This document shows positions 8,820 through 17,944 of a stretch of DNA of 64,000 bases, one piece after another. The DNA is from Aliivibrio sp. 1S175 (GTDB lineage: Bacteria; Pseudomonadota; Gammaproteobacteria; Enterobacterales; Vibrionaceae), in NCBI RefSeq assembly GCF_001690985.1, contig NZ_MAJS01000006.1, positions 479,372 to 543,371 on the forward strand, written 5' to 3'. Under the pieces are notes generated by a model. That model saw only the letters and a program-made list of their open reading frames with translations, did no database searches and was not told the DNA's origin. Position 1 is the stretch's first letter, and every line of letters begins with the position of its first letter. A program made the translations under genes and the position numbers.

Positions 8820-11800
8820 TGAGTCAAGAAAAGGGAATCGCAGCTTACTTTATAAAAAATAAAGTGGTTAGTTGGATGTTGACTTTGATCTTCATGATTG
8901 GCGGTACATCGGCATTTTTTGGTCTTGGGCGTTTAGAAGATCCCGCCTTTACCATTAAAGATGCCATGGTTGTCACTAATTATCCGGGAGCAACGCCAGA
9001 GCAAGTTGAAGAAGAAGTCACCTATCCAATAGAGAAAGCCATTCAACAGCTTACCTATGTTGATGAAGTGAATTCAATTTCAAGCCGAGGTTTGTCTCAA
9101 ATTACCGTCACCATGAAAAACAATTATGGTCCGGATGATTTACCACAAATTTGGGATGAACTGCGTCGTAAAGTGAATGACTTAAAACGTCAATTGCCGC
9201 CGGGGGTTGGAGAGCCTTCTGTGATTGATGATTTTGGTGATGTATATGGGGTGCTTCTTGCCATTACGGGGGAAGGATACTCTTATAAAGAATTATTGGA
9301 TTATGTTGATTATCTGCGACGTGAACTTGAATTGGTTGATGGGGTAAGTAAAGTCTCTGTTTCTGGTGTTCAGCAAGAACAAGTCTTTATCGAAGCGTCT
9401 TTAAAGCGAATGACAAGTTTAGGTATTTCACCACAAACACTTTATAACTTACTGTCAAATCAAAATACCGTGTCTAGTGCTGGTGCCGTCAAAATTGGGT
9501 CGGAATATATTCAAATCCATCCAACGGGTGAGTTTGAAGACGTTTCTCAATTGGGTGACTTGATCATTACCGAAGGTGGTGCTCAAGGTTTAATCTACTT
9601 AAAAGACATTGCCGAAGTAAAACGAGGTTATGTTGAAGTACCAAGTAATTTGGTTAACTTTAATGGTAACTTTGCACTCAATATGGGCGTTTCTTTTAGC
9701 GCGGGTGTTAACGTTGTTGAGATCGGAAAACACGTTGATCAACGTATGCTAGAACTGCGAGTTCAACAACCGATTGGCATTGATATTTCTGAAATATACA
9801 GCCAGCCAAAAGAAGTAGATAAATCGGTGAGTGGTTTTGTGGTTAGCCTCGCTCAAGCGGTTGCCATTGTTATTATTGTATTGCTTTTCTTCATGGGTGT
9901 GCGTTCAGGTCTACTTATTGGTTTAATTCTATTAGTGACGGTGTGCGGTACGTTCGTGTTCATGAAATACTTCGCGATAGATTTACAACGTATTTCGCTA
10001 GGTGCATTAGTTATCGCACTAGGGATGTTGGTTGATAACGCCATTGTGGTGGTAGAAGGTATTCTCATCGGTATGCAAAAAGGCCGAACGAGACTGCAAG
10101 CGGCCACCGACATTGTAACGCAAACCAAATGGCCACTGCTTGGTGCAACCGTTATTGCGGTAACGGCCTTTGCCCCGATTGGTTTATCGGATGATGCAAC
10201 GGGTGAATACTGTGGAACCTTATTTACCGTTCTACTTATTTCATTAATGTTGAGTTGGTTTACTGCTATTTCTCTTACGCCATTCTTTGCGTCTTTATTC
10301 TTTAAAGAAACGGTTCAGGTTGAAGGGGATAATAAAGAAGAAAAAGATCCATACAACGGAATGATCTTTGTGATCTACAAGCGTTTCCTTGAGTTTTGCA
10401 TGCGCTACTCATTGGCAACCATGCTGATCCTTGTTGTGGCTCTTGGTGGCAGCATGTATGGCTTTACCAAAGTTAAACAATCGTTCTTCCCATCATCAAC
10501 AACGCCAATTTTCTTGGTGGATGTATGGATGCCAGAAGGAACGGACATTCGCTCAACCAACGATACGCTTAAAGAATTAGAAGAGTGGATCTTAGAACAA
10601 GAACATATTGATCACGTAACAACAACGGCAGGGAAAGGCCTGCAACGGTTCATGCTGACTTATACGCCAGAAAAAAGCTATGCTGCTTATGGCGAGATAA
10701 TGACACGTGTTGATGATTACACCGCTTTACCTCCATTGATGGCTAAATTCCGCCAACACATTGAAGCCAACTATCCGCAGATCCAATACAAGTTAAAGCA
10801 AATTGAATTGGGGCCGGGTGGTGGTGCCAAAGTTGAAGCGAGAATTGTGGGTGCCAATCCAACTATTTTACGAGACTTAGCTGCACAAGTGATTGAAGTC
10901 ATGCATAACGATCCGGGTGCCACGAACGTTCGTCATGATTGGCGTGAGCGTACTAAAGTGCTTGAACCTCAATTTAATGAAAGTCAGGCGCGTCGTTACG
11001 GCATATCAAAAACCGACGTCAATGAACTGCTTGAAATGGCATTCTCTGGCAAAGCGATTGGTGTGTACCGTGATGGTACAACGTTAATGCCTATTGTGAC
11101 GCGTTTACCTGAAAATGAACGTGTTGATATCAGTACGATTGAAGGAATGAAGATCTGGAGCCCGGCATTATCATTGTACATTCCATTACAACAAGTGGTA
11201 TTGGGTTACGATGTAATTTGGGAAGATCCACTGATAGTACGTAAAAACCGTAAACGTATGCTAACGGTAATGGCTGACCCCGATATTCTAGGTGAAGAAA
11301 CCGCCGCAACATTACAAAAGCGTTTGCAACCACAGATAGAAGCGATCGATTTCCCTACAGGCTACAGCTTAGAATGGGGTGGTGAATATGAATCATCACG
11401 CGATGCACAAGCGTCACTATTCCAAACGATGCCTATGGGGTATTTGTTCATGTTCTTAGTGACGGTGTTCCTATTTAATAGTGTGAAAGAGTCCGTTATT
11501 GTGTGGTTAACTGTGCCACTTGCCTTAATTGGGGTAACCAGTGGTCTACTCTTGCTTAATACCCCATTTGGCTTTATGGCACTACTTGGTTTCTTGAGTT
11601 TAAGTGGGATGTTATTGAAAAACGGCATCGTACTGCTTGATCAAATTGAGATAGAAATACACTCAGGAAAAGAACCGTATCATGCAGTAGTTGATGCGGC
11701 ATTGAGTCGTGTTCGTCCGGTTTGTATGGCGGCGATCACTACGATTCTAGGTATGATCCCACTATTGCCAGATACCTTCTTTAAACCAATGGCCGTAACC

Positions 11801-11896
11801 ATTATGTTTGGTTTAGGTTTTGCAACCGTACTGACCTTGATTGTGGTTCCTGTGCTGTACCGCATGTTCCATAAAATTAAAGTCGTCGAATATTAA
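8819..11896 (+). CDS. RND efflux pump, inner-membrane transporter
   Basis: A 1025-residue proton-driven exporter of the HAE/AcrB superfamily. Twelve hydrophobic segments with two large periplasmic loops can be followed. The TM4 proton-relay motif is present as GMLVDNAIVVVEG (about residues 402-414), although only one of the two usual adjacent aspartates is present (VDN). The TM10 lysine is seen in LLKNGIVLLDQI. It is the third gene of the operon and follows adaptor 2 with a 1-bp overlap and an AT-GGAGGAG ribosome binding site. Substrates cannot be read from sequence. The closest described arrangement is the two-adaptor Vibrio pump type (VexIJK / VmeGHI). Confidence 0.92.
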   Translation: MSQEKGIAAYFIKNKVVSWMLTLIFMIGGTSAFFGLGRLEDPAFTIKDAMVVTNYPGATPEQVEEEVTYPIEKAIQQLTYVDEVNSISSRGLSQITVTMKNNYGPDDLPQIWDELRRKVNDLKRQLPPGVGEPSVIDDFGDVYGVLLAITGEGYSYKELLDYVDYLRRELELVDGVSKVSVSGVQQEQVFIEASLKRMTSLGISPQTLYNLLSNQNTVSSAGAVKIGSEYIQIHPTGEFEDVSQLGDLIITEGGAQGLIYLKDIAEVKRGYVEVPSNLVNFNGNFALNMGVSFSAGVNVVEIGKHVDQRMLELRVQQPIGIDISEIYSQPKEVDKSVSGFVVSLAQAVAIVIIVLLFFMGVRSGLLIGLILLVTVCGTFVFMKYFAIDLQRISLGALVIALGMLVDNAIVVVEGILIGMQKGRTRLQAATDIVTQTKWPLLGATVIAVTAFAPIGLSDDATGEYCGTLFTVLLISLMLSWFTAISLTPFFASLFFKETVQVEGDNKEEKDPYNGMIFVIYKRFLEFCMRYSLATMLILVVALGGSMYGFTKVKQSFFPSSTTPIFLVDVWMPEGTDIRSTNDTLKELEEWILEQEHIDHVTTTAGKGLQRFMLTYTPEKSYAAYGEIMTRVDDYTALPPLMAKFRQHIEANYPQIQYKLKQIELGPGGGAKVEARIVGANPTILRDLAAQVIEVMHNDPGATNVRHDWRERTKVLEPQFNESQARRYGISKTDVNELLEMAFSGKAIGVYRDGTTLMPIVTRLPENERVDISTIEGMKIWSPALSLYIPLQQVVLGYDVIWEDPLIVRKNRKRMLTVMADPDILGEETAATLQKRLQPQIEAIDFPTGYSLEWGGEYESSRDAQASLFQTMPMGYLFMFLVTVFLFNSVKESVIVWLTVPLALIGVTSGLLLLNTPFGFMALLGFLSLSGMLLKNGIVLLDQIEIEIHSGKEPYHAVVDAALSRVRPVCMAAITTILGMIPLLPDTFFKPMAVTIMFGLGFATVLTLIVVPVLYRMFHKIKVVEY

Positions 11897-11922
11897 TCAA
11901 AGATTGCTATAAACTCTAATTC

Positions 11923-11957
11923 AAGCCCACATTGTCATACGCAGTGTGGGCTTTTTT
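11923..11957 (+). terminator. Rho-independent terminator after the RND operon
   Basis: AAGCCCACA and TGTGGGCTT form a 9-bp stem followed by TTTTTTT, 26 bp after the pump stop codon. Confidence 0.88.
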
Positions 11958-12000
11958 TGGTATTATCCATAGGATACTTTCCCACTGATAGGAATTGGTA

Positions 12001-12387
12001 ATGAGCCAACTAGATCAACAAACAATGGACAAAATCGTAAATTCTCATGAAGAAGAGCGTTTTACTTACTTTATGAAAGAAGTTGTCGCTAATCGTGAGA
12101 TTTGGATTTTGACTGATGAGCACGGTTGTGTGATGTTGAATACTGAAGAAGAAGATTGCGTTCCAGTATGGCCAAACAAAGAGTTTGCAGAAGCGTGGGC
12201 AACGGGCGAATGGGATGTATGTAAAGCAGAGTCTATCTCTCTAAACAAATGGCACAGCCGTTGGACTACTGGTTTAGAAGACGATGAACTTGCTGTTGTT
12301 GTTTTCCCAAATCAAAATGAAGAAGGGCAAGTATTATTCCCTGATGAGTTTGATTTTGAATTAACAAAACAAGAAAGAAAGCGTTAA
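12001..12387 (+). CDS. DUF2750 family protein
   Basis: A 128-residue acidic cytosolic protein. The segment starting ERFTYFMKEVVANREIWIL and the later PVWPNKEFAEAW and FPDEFDFEL are characteristic of DUF2750, a family of unknown function common in gammaproteobacteria. The ATG at 12001 follows GGAATTGGTA; an in-frame TTG two codons earlier is not needed. It forms a single-gene unit between two terminators and converges on metC. Confidence 0.8.
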   Translation: MSQLDQQTMDKIVNSHEEERFTYFMKEVVANREIWILTDEHGCVMLNTEEEDCVPVWPNKEFAEAWATGEWDVCKAESISLNKWHSRWTTGLEDDELAVVVFPNQNEEGQVLFPDEFDFELTKQERKR

Positions 12388-12425
12388 TTTTTTATCAGCC
12401 TAGATATTAAATACAGAGACATATA

Positions 12426-12458
12426 AAAATGGCGACTCAAATAAGAGTCGCCATTTTT
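12426..12458. terminator. Bidirectional terminator between DUF2750 gene and metC
   Basis: A 13-bp stem (AAAATGGCGACTC / GAGTCGCCATTTT) with T runs on both strands lies between two convergent genes. Confidence 0.88.
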
Positions 12459-12482
12459 GTATTTTTGCTAAACAGCATAAAG

Positions 12483-13673
12483 TTAAGCTGACAAAGTTTC
12501 TTGATATCGAGCTAAACCTTGCTCTAAATCTTCAATCAAATCATCGACATCTTCTAATCCAATATGAACACGGATCAGCGTGCCTTCAAACTGAGGATGA
12601 GCCACCGTTCTTAACGCATTAAAGCTTTTTGGCTCATTCGCTAAGATCAAACTTTCAAAGCCACCCCATGAATAACCCATACTAAAATGCGTCATACTAT
12701 CAAGCAATGCCGTTGTTGCTTTGGTGTCAGACTGTTTTAGAACAAAAGAGAACAAGCCATTACAGCCTTTAAAGTCTCGTTGATAAATATCATGACCCGG
12801 GCAGCTTTCAAGGGCAGGGTGACGAACGTGATCAACCAGTGGATGCACTGCCAACCAATTCGCTACTTTAAGACTGCTTGCTTCATGCTGTTTCAGGCGA
12901 ACGCCCATCGTACGAATACCACGCATTGCTAAATACGCATCATCAGGTGAAATACATTGGCCCATTAAATAGCTTTGCTCACGCAGTTGATCCCAATGTT
13001 GTTCATTCGCCACTGCCGTACCAAGCATCACATCAGAATGACCGACAATGTATTTGGTCGCCGCTTGAATAGAGATATCAACACCATGATCAAACGGTGA
13101 GAAATTCACACCCGCCGCCCATGTATTATCAAGCATCACCACAATATCCGATTCGTGTGCGATACGAGCAAGAAGCGGAACGTCTTGAACTTCCATCGTG
13201 ATAGAGCAAGGAGACTCAGTAAACAGCACCGTGGTATTGGGTTTAATTAAATCACGAATGCCTTCACCAATCATTGGATCGTAATAGGTAGTTTCAATCC
13301 CCATTTTCTTCAAGATGGTGTCACAGTAATCACGAGTAGGTTCATAACAGCCATCAACCATTAAGATATGATCGCCCGTTTTTACGAAACACAAAATCGC
13401 ATTTGCTATTGCAGCCGTACCACAAGGGTATAAGGCACAACCTGCGCCGCCCTCTAATTCAACCATCGCATCTTGCAAGGCAAAGTGGGTTTCAGTGCCG
13501 CGACGACCATAGAAAAGAGTTTGTTTGGCACGATTGGCCATGGCATGATTTTTTTCAGCAACGGTATTAAAAACAACCGTAGAAGCGCGTTGAACCGGTG
13601 GATTGACCACACCTTTTGTCCATTTCTTGCTGCGACCAGCAGTAACGTATTTGGTCTCTAATTTATCAGACAT
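12483..13673 (-). CDS. metC: Cystathionine beta-lyase (MetC)
   Basis: A 396-residue PLP enzyme of the Cys/Met metabolism family that turns cystathionine into homocysteine, pyruvate and ammonia. The PLP-binding lysine lies in AATKYIVGHSD, the phosphate-binding region in YPCGTAAIANAI, and the C terminus carries IRVHIGLEDVDDLI. Length equals that of E. coli MetC (395). The start at MSDKLETKYVTAG is chosen by homology; 15 upstream codons are open but not family-like. No MetJ box repeats (AGACGTCT) could be seen in the 140-bp gap to the divergent gene at 13817. Confidence 0.92.
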   Translation of the reverse strand: MSDKLETKYVTAGRSKKWTKGVVNPPVQRASTVVFNTVAEKNHAMANRAKQTLFYGRRGTETHFALQDAMVELEGGAGCALYPCGTAAIANAILCFVKTGDHILMVDGCYEPTRDYCDTILKKMGIETTYYDPMIGEGIRDLIKPNTTVLFTESPCSITMEVQDVPLLARIAHESDIVVMLDNTWAAGVNFSPFDHGVDISIQAATKYIVGHSDVMLGTAVANEQHWDQLREQSYLMGQCISPDDAYLAMRGIRTMGVRLKQHEASSLKVANWLAVHPLVDHVRHPALESCPGHDIYQRDFKGCNGLFSFVLKQSDTKATTALLDSMTHFSMGYSWGGFESLILANEPKSFNALRTVAHPQFEGTLIRVHIGLEDVDDLIEDLEQGLARYQETLSA

Positions 13674-13816
13674 CTGAATCCATTCAATAATAAGTAAATA
13701 ATACCTCCATAAAGCCAAAGTGAAGGCGAAATATCAAGGATTAAAACGAATTCCTATCGAATAAATTTTTATTACTGATAAAATCACACTATTGTTAATC
13801 TAAGAGTTGAATCAAA

Positions 13817-14167
13817 ATGCAACAGAATGAATTTGAAATACTAGTTAAAGAGTTGTGCCAAAAAGAAAACCTTCCTCAAGTGCTAGAAGCATTAAAAGCA
13901 TGTGAAGACCAAGATATCGTTGAAGCGGCTGAGTCATTGGCTGGCCAATTCCGTCTTGCTGAAGTAGAAGGCGAGCAACGTATTTATCATGTATTTAATG
14001 ATGAAGACGAAAACGGCGAAACTCAAGAGCTTGCAGAGTGGATCATGAACGAAGGTGATGATGTGATCAAATTCGTCGCTTGGTTCTTCTACGCAATGTT
14101 TGATATGAAGCAAAAAGAAACGTACCAAGCCGCAGGTAAAACGTACCAGCAGCCAAAGCGTTCTTAG
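13817..14167 (+). CDS. Conserved small acidic protein, function unknown
   Basis: A 116-residue soluble protein rich in Glu, Asp and Gln. The N-terminal half (EILVKELCQKENLPQVLEAL) is helical; the C-terminal half has EWIMNEGDDVIKFVAWFFYA and a basic tail. It looks like a family confined to Vibrionaceae and near relatives, and I cannot assign a function or a Pfam family with confidence. It is divergent from metC and ends in its own terminator. Codon use is like that of its neighbours, so it is a real gene rather than a chance frame. Confidence 0.75.
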   Translation: MQQNEFEILVKELCQKENLPQVLEALKACEDQDIVEAAESLAGQFRLAEVEGEQRIYHVFNDEDENGETQELAEWIMNEGDDVIKFVAWFFYAMFDMKQKETYQAAGKTYQQPKRS

Positions 14168-14186
14168 GATTCGCTCGTACTTTCTC

Positions 14187-14216
14187 AAGCCAATAATTAG
14201 TTTTATTGGCTTTTTT
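14187..14216 (+). terminator. Rho-independent terminator
   Basis: AAGCCAATAA and TTATTGGCTT form a 10-bp stem followed by a T run, 20 bp behind the small gene at 13817-14167. Confidence 0.87.
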
Positions 14217-14291
14217 ATCAATTAATTAACGTATTTTCTTCTTTGTTCTATCCGTCTACCCATAAAGTATGATGCATATCTCGTTTTCACT

Positions 14292-14332
14292 GTAACGTAG
14301 GCTACCCGTTACAAAAAATTGTCTTAGATCAA
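14292..14332 (+). promoter_or_regulatory. Palindrome and FNR-like box upstream of the alcohol dehydrogenase gene
   Basis: GTAACG (14292-14297) and CGTTAC (14307-14312) form a spaced palindrome, 21 bp overall. Six bases further on, TTGTCTTAGATCAA (14319-14332) matches the FNR consensus TTGAT-N4-ATCAA at 8 of 10 positions. Both sit 75-115 bp before the coding start, a usual position for anaerobic activation. The factor that binds is not known. Confidence 0.4.
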
Positions 14333-14405
14333 AAAGTTATTAACCGCATCAGTGTTACAACATAATCAGTTCTTAAAATTTATATAAATTATATTGGAGT
14401 TGGTT

Positions 14406-15551
14406 ATGAGTGCATTTTTTATCCCTAGCGTAAATTTAATGGGTGCGGGTTGTCTTACTGAGGCAGTGGATAGCATTAAATCTCAAGGTTACAAAAAAGC
14501 GTTAATCGTGACTGATAATGTGTTAGTCGCTATCGGCATGGTAAAGCAAGTTTCTGATTTATTAGCTGAGCGTGGCGTAGAAGTTGCGGTGTTTGACGGC
14601 ACTCAACCAAATCCAACCATTGGTAACGTAAACGCAGGCCTTAAAATCCTACAAGAAAATCAGTGTGACTTAGTTATTTCTTTAGGTGGTGGTTCTCCAC
14701 ATGATTGTGCTAAAGGTATTGCTTTAGTTGCAGCCAATGGCGGTGAAATTGCAGATTACGAAGGCGTAGATCAATCGCCAAAACCTCAAATGCCACTAGT
14801 TGCTATCAATACAACCGCAGGCACGGCATCAGAAATGACGCGTTTCTGTATCATTACGGATGAAGCTCGTCACATTAAAATGGCGATTGTGGATAAACAC
14901 ACAACCCCGTTAATGTCAGTGAACGATCCAGAACTAATGCTTGCAAAACCGGCCTCATTAACCGCAGCGACAGGTATGGATGCACTAACGCACGCAATCG
15001 AAGCGTATGTATCTATTGCAGCAACACCAATCACAGATGCCGTAGCGATTAAAGCGATGGAATTAATCCAAGCGCATTTACGCACCGCGGTAGCTGATGG
15101 TCAAAACCTTGAAGCACGTGAGCAAATGGCGTACGCACAATTCATGGCTGGCATGGCATTTAATAATGCATCTCTAGGGTATGTTCACGCGATGGCACAC
15201 CAATTGGGTGGTTTTTATGACCTTCCACATGGCGTATGTAATGCCATTCTTCTTCCTCATGTACAAAGCTACAACGCAAAAGTATGTCCAGAGCGTCTAA
15301 AAGACGTCGCAAAAGCAATGGGTGTAAATGTAGAAGGTATGACTAATGAAGAGGGCGCACAAGCGGCTCTTGATGTAATTAAAGTGCTATCAAAAGATGT
15401 AGGTATTCCTTCTGGTCTTACTGAGCTAAATGCGAAAGAAGAAGACTTTGATACGCTCGCTGAAAATGCACTAAAAGATGCGTGTGGGTTTACTAACCCT
15501 CAACAGGCAACACATGATGAAATTGTGAGCATTTTTAAAGCGGCAATGTAA
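14406..15551 (+). CDS. Iron-containing alcohol dehydrogenase
   Basis: A 381-residue type III NAD-dependent alcohol dehydrogenase, close in length and sequence to E. coli YiaY. The NAD-binding [11 protein letters not shown] lies at residues 94-104. Probable iron ligands are D192 and H196 ([11 protein letters not shown]), H261 (HAMAHQLGG) and H275 (DLPHGV). The ATG at 14406 follows TTGGAGTTGGTT; a TTG four codons earlier is ignored. It is a single-gene unit with a terminator at 15572. An upstream FNR-like site suggests a fermentative role, which is inference. The true substrate (ethanol, propanediol or another alcohol) cannot be told. Confidence 0.9.
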   Translation: MSAFFIPSVNLMGAGCLTEAVDSIKSQGYKKALIVTDNVLVAIGMVKQVSDLLAERGVEVAVFDGTQPNPTIGNVNAGLKILQENQCDLVISLGGGSPHDCAKGIALVAANGGEIADYEGVDQSPKPQMPLVAINTTAGTASEMTRFCIITDEARHIKMAIVDKHTTPLMSVNDPELMLAKPASLTAATGMDALTHAIEAYVSIAATPITDAVAIKAMELIQAHLRTAVADGQNLEAREQMAYAQFMAGMAFNNASLGYVHAMAHQLGGFYDLPHGVCNAILLPHVQSYNAKVCPERLKDVAKAMGVNVEGMTNEEGAQAALDVIKVLSKDVGIPSGLTELNAKEEDFDTLAENALKDACGFTNPQQATHDEIVSIFKAAM

Positions 15552-15571
15552 TAAATAAGCAATATATCTAT

Positions 15572-15602
15572 AAAGGTCTAACATTTGTTAGGCCTTTTTT
15601 TT
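15572..15602 (+). terminator. Rho-independent terminator after the alcohol dehydrogenase gene
   Basis: AAAGG-CTAACA pairs with TGTTAG-CCTTT, with one internal T/G mismatch pair, and is followed by eight or more T. Confidence 0.87.
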
Positions 15603-15613
15603 GATTCTTGCAT

Positions 15614-15652
15614 TTTAACTAGATATGCTTATGATCTTTTTATCTAGTTAAA
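15614..15652 (+). repeat. 12-bp inverted repeat in the ribA leader
   Basis: TTTAACTAGATA (15614-15625) and TATCTAGTTAAA (15641-15652) are perfect inverted copies around 15 nt, 46 bp before the ribA start. It is not an FMN riboswitch. It could be an operator or a leader hairpin. Confidence 0.7.
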
Positions 15653-15698
15653 TCGTAGAAGGTCTACTCTTCTCATTGGAAAAAGGCAGTAAATCCGC

Positions 15699-16298
15699 AT
15701 GGCAGACGTAAGAGCTCGTATAGAGTTAATGGTAGGACAGCAAAGTAATATCCCTGCAGAAATGCTTTCATTTGAAGGGCTAGAGACTGAAAAAGAACAC
15801 GTTGCCGTTGTTTTCAAGCAAGCAGATAAAACACAAGCAATACCTTTAGTTCGTATGCATTCAGAATGTTTAACAGGTGATGTGTTTCATTCATCACGCT
15901 GCGACTGTGGTGAGCAATTAGAGGAAACCATAAATCGTATGTCTGAGAGTGGCGGTATTATCTTATATCTTCGCCAAGAGGGACGCGGTATTGGTCTATA
16001 TAATAAACTGGATGCTTATGAGCTACAAAGCCAAGGCATGAATACTTATGAAGCGAATAATCACCTAGGGTTTGGGGATGATTTACGTGATTTTAAAGAA
16101 GCAGCGCAAATGCTTAATGCGCTTGGGATTACTAAAATAAAGTTAGTGACCAATAACCCGAAGAAAATAAAAGATATTCAGGATTATGGTATTGAATTAG
16201 AGGAAGTGGTTAACACTCATGCTCATGTGAAGAAAGGCAATGAGCATTACTTACAATCTAAAGCTGATCATGGACATAAACTTAATTTTGATAAATAG
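15699..16298 (+). CDS. ribA: GTP cyclohydrolase II (RibA)
   Basis: A 199-residue enzyme that opens GTP to give the first intermediate of riboflavin synthesis, with release of formate and pyrophosphate. The zinc ligands are C57, C68 and C70 ([15 protein letters not shown]), and the catalytic/GTP-binding stretch [13 protein letters not shown] is intact. The stand-alone form (no fused RibB domain) is the E. coli type, 196 residues. It lies directly upstream of the imelysin cluster, as in V. cholerae, but a terminator separates the two. Riboflavin supply and iron uptake are often linked through flavin-dependent ferric reduction; a functional link here is inference. Confidence 0.95.
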   Translation: MADVRARIELMVGQQSNIPAEMLSFEGLETEKEHVAVVFKQADKTQAIPLVRMHSECLTGDVFHSSRCDCGEQLEETINRMSESGGIILYLRQEGRGIGLYNKLDAYELQSQGMNTYEANNHLGFGDDLRDFKEAAQMLNALGITKIKLVTNNPKKIKDIQDYGIELEEVVNTHAHVKKGNEHYLQSKADHGHKLNFDK

Positions 16299-16337
16299 AT
16301 AATATCGAAATCATTAAGTAAAGTTACGATTTATATA

Positions 16338-16366
16338 AAGCCTCATCATTGAATGGGGCTTTTTTG
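16338..16366 (+). terminator. Rho-independent terminator after ribA
   Basis: AAAGCC...GGCTTT stem, extended by a CAT/ATG pair, and followed by TTTTTT. Confidence 0.85.
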
Positions 16367-16403
16367 TATCCATTTTAAATTGAGTAATCTAAATGATAAA
16401 TAT

Positions 16404-16455
16404 TTGCATTTCCATTTCAATTGCGTATATTACGCAAATAAAAATAATTATCATT
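16404..16455 (+). promoter_or_regulatory. Promoter, palindromic operator and Fur-like box of the imelysin operon
   Basis: A sigma-70 type promoter is visible: TTGCAT (16404-16409), 16-nt spacer, TATATT (16426-16431). A perfect palindrome TTGCGTA-TAT-TACGCAA (16421-16437) covers the -10 element. Directly downstream, 16437-16455 matches the 19-bp Fur consensus at about 13 positions, including ATCATTA. Iron repression is therefore likely; the palindrome may bind a second regulator. Confidence 0.6.
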
Positions 16456-16522
16456 AATGAATGCTTACAAAATTCACTTAATGATTTACATACTCTATTC
16501 ATTTGCTCAACAAGGACGATTT

Positions 16523-17776
16523 ATGAACCGCGTTAAATTTGCCCGAAATATCATTACCGCTTCTCTTTTTGTTTTACCGACGTTTTCTTATGCAGCAACG
16601 CAAGCAGAAGTGGTTGAACACTATGCAGATATTGCTCATGCGGTATACAGTGATTCATTAACAACAGCTCAGCAACTTGATAAAGCCATTCACACTTTTT
16701 TGAATAACCCATCTGAGAAAGGCTTACAAACGGTTAAAACTGCATGGAAAGCAGCACGAGTTCCTTACCAACAATCAGAAGTGTTTCGTTTCGGAAATGC
16801 AGTTGTTGATGATTGGGAAGGGCAATTAAACGCGTGGCCATTAGATGAAGGCTTAATTGATTATGTTGCTGATGATTACCAATATGAATTAGGTAATGAT
16901 GGCGCAAAAGCAAACATCGTTGCTTCTACCTCAATCAAAATTGGTGCAGAGACACTGGATGTTAAAAGCATTGAAGCGGATAAATTGGCTGACCTTAATG
17001 AGCTGGGTGGTTCAGAGGCAAACGTAGCAACAGGTTACCATGCAATTGAGTTTCTTTTATGGGGCCAAGATTTAAATGGCACTAACGCCGGAGCTGGTGA
17101 GCGTCCATATACAGATTATGTTATTGGCTCTGCATGTACTAATGGTAACTGTGAACGCCGTGCTGAGTATTTGAAATCGGCTTCTGAGCTGTTAATCAAA
17201 GATTTATCTTGGATGGAAAAACAGTGGAAAGAAGGTGAGAAAAACTACCGCGCTGAGCTGCTATCTGAATCATCAACACAAGGTTTACGTAAAATGTTGT
17301 TTGGTATGGGCTCATTATCATTAGGTGAACTTGCGGGTGAGCGTATGAAGGTGGCATTAGAAGCTAACTCTACTGAAGATGAGCACGATTGCTTCTCTGA
17401 TAACACGCATAACTCTCATTATTATAATGAGCAAGGTATCTATAACGTCTACACAGGGACTTATACGCGTACTAACGGTTCAACATTATCTGGTCCAAGT
17501 ATTCATGATCTTGTTGCGAAAGAAGATAAAAAAGCAGCGAAAGAAATTAAACAACAATTTGATGCGACTCGTGATCAAGTAGGTACATTGGTTTCTTCGG
17601 CTGAAAAAGATAACCAACATTTCGATCAATTAATTGCTTCAGATAATGCGGCAGGCAATGCGTTGGTTAATAAATCTATTATGTCTTTAGTGTTACAAAC
17701 GGCGTCGATTGAACGTGCAGCTAATGTGATAGGCATTACAAGTTTAAACCCTGATACCGCAGATCATGAATTTTAA
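16523..17776 (+). CDS. irpA: Imelysin-family iron-regulated protein (IrpA-like)
   Basis: A 417-residue exported protein with a Sec signal peptide (cleavage near SYA-ATQ, residues 22-25) and the imelysin / peptidase M75 fold. The family motif GxHxxE is present in TGYHAIEFLLWG. Proteins of this family (EfeO, algal p19-associated proteins, bacterial IrpA) act in periplasmic iron uptake; no peptidase activity is established. The start at MNRVKFARN follows AAGGA and gives the signal peptide; 22 upstream codons are open. A short tract DCFSDNTHNSHYY, rich in His and Asp, may be a metal-binding loop. It is the first gene of a four-gene unit and matches the V. cholerae ribA-irpA neighbourhood. Confidence 0.87.
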   Translation: MNRVKFARNIITASLFVLPTFSYAATQAEVVEHYADIAHAVYSDSLTTAQQLDKAIHTFLNNPSEKGLQTVKTAWKAARVPYQQSEVFRFGNAVVDDWEGQLNAWPLDEGLIDYVADDYQYELGNDGAKANIVASTSIKIGAETLDVKSIEADKLADLNELGGSEANVATGYHAIEFLLWGQDLNGTNAGAGERPYTDYVIGSACTNGNCERRAEYLKSASELLIKDLSWMEKQWKEGEKNYRAELLSESSTQGLRKMLFGMGSLSLGELAGERMKVALEANSTEDEHDCFSDNTHNSHYYNEQGIYNVYTGTYTRTNGSTLSGPSIHDLVAKEDKKAAKEIKQQFDATRDQVGTLVSSAEKDNQHFDQLIASDNAAGNALVNKSIMSLVLQTASIERAANVIGITSLNPDTADHEF

Positions 17777-17801
17777 TTCTAAGAAAAAGCAGTGAATCAC
17801 T

Positions 17802-17846
17802 AGCTCAATCATTTTCTAATAAAGTGATTGAGCTCTTTTGTTTTTT
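17802..17846 (+). terminator. Terminator after the first imelysin gene
   Basis: AGCTCAATCA and TGATTGAGCT (10-bp stem, 13-nt loop) are followed by CTTTTGTTTTTT. The next gene therefore probably has its own promoter, with some readthrough. Confidence 0.82.
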
Positions 17847-17916
17847 AATATTGGGCTTATCGATATAAAAATAATTAAATTAATATTACCGATACTAGGT
17901 ATATTGATAAGCGCGA

Positions 17917-17935
17917 TAAAATGATAATCAGGACG
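17917..17935 (+). promoter_or_regulatory. Fur-like box before the di-heme cytochrome gene
   Basis: TAAAATGATAATCAGGACG matches the 19-bp Fur consensus at 13 positions, including the unbroken core ATGATAATCA. It lies just upstream of, and partly over, the ribosome binding region of the gene starting at 17945. Confidence 0.5.
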
Positions 17936-17944
17936 TTCGATATC

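Noticed and set aside
13934..14221. 95-codon minus-strand frame opposite the small acidic gene
   Set aside because: It spans the terminator and lacks a ribosome binding site; the plus-strand gene has better composition.
15603..15698. FMN riboswitch before ribA
   Set aside because: The gap is too short and has none of the conserved RFN-element blocks; only a simple inverted repeat is present.
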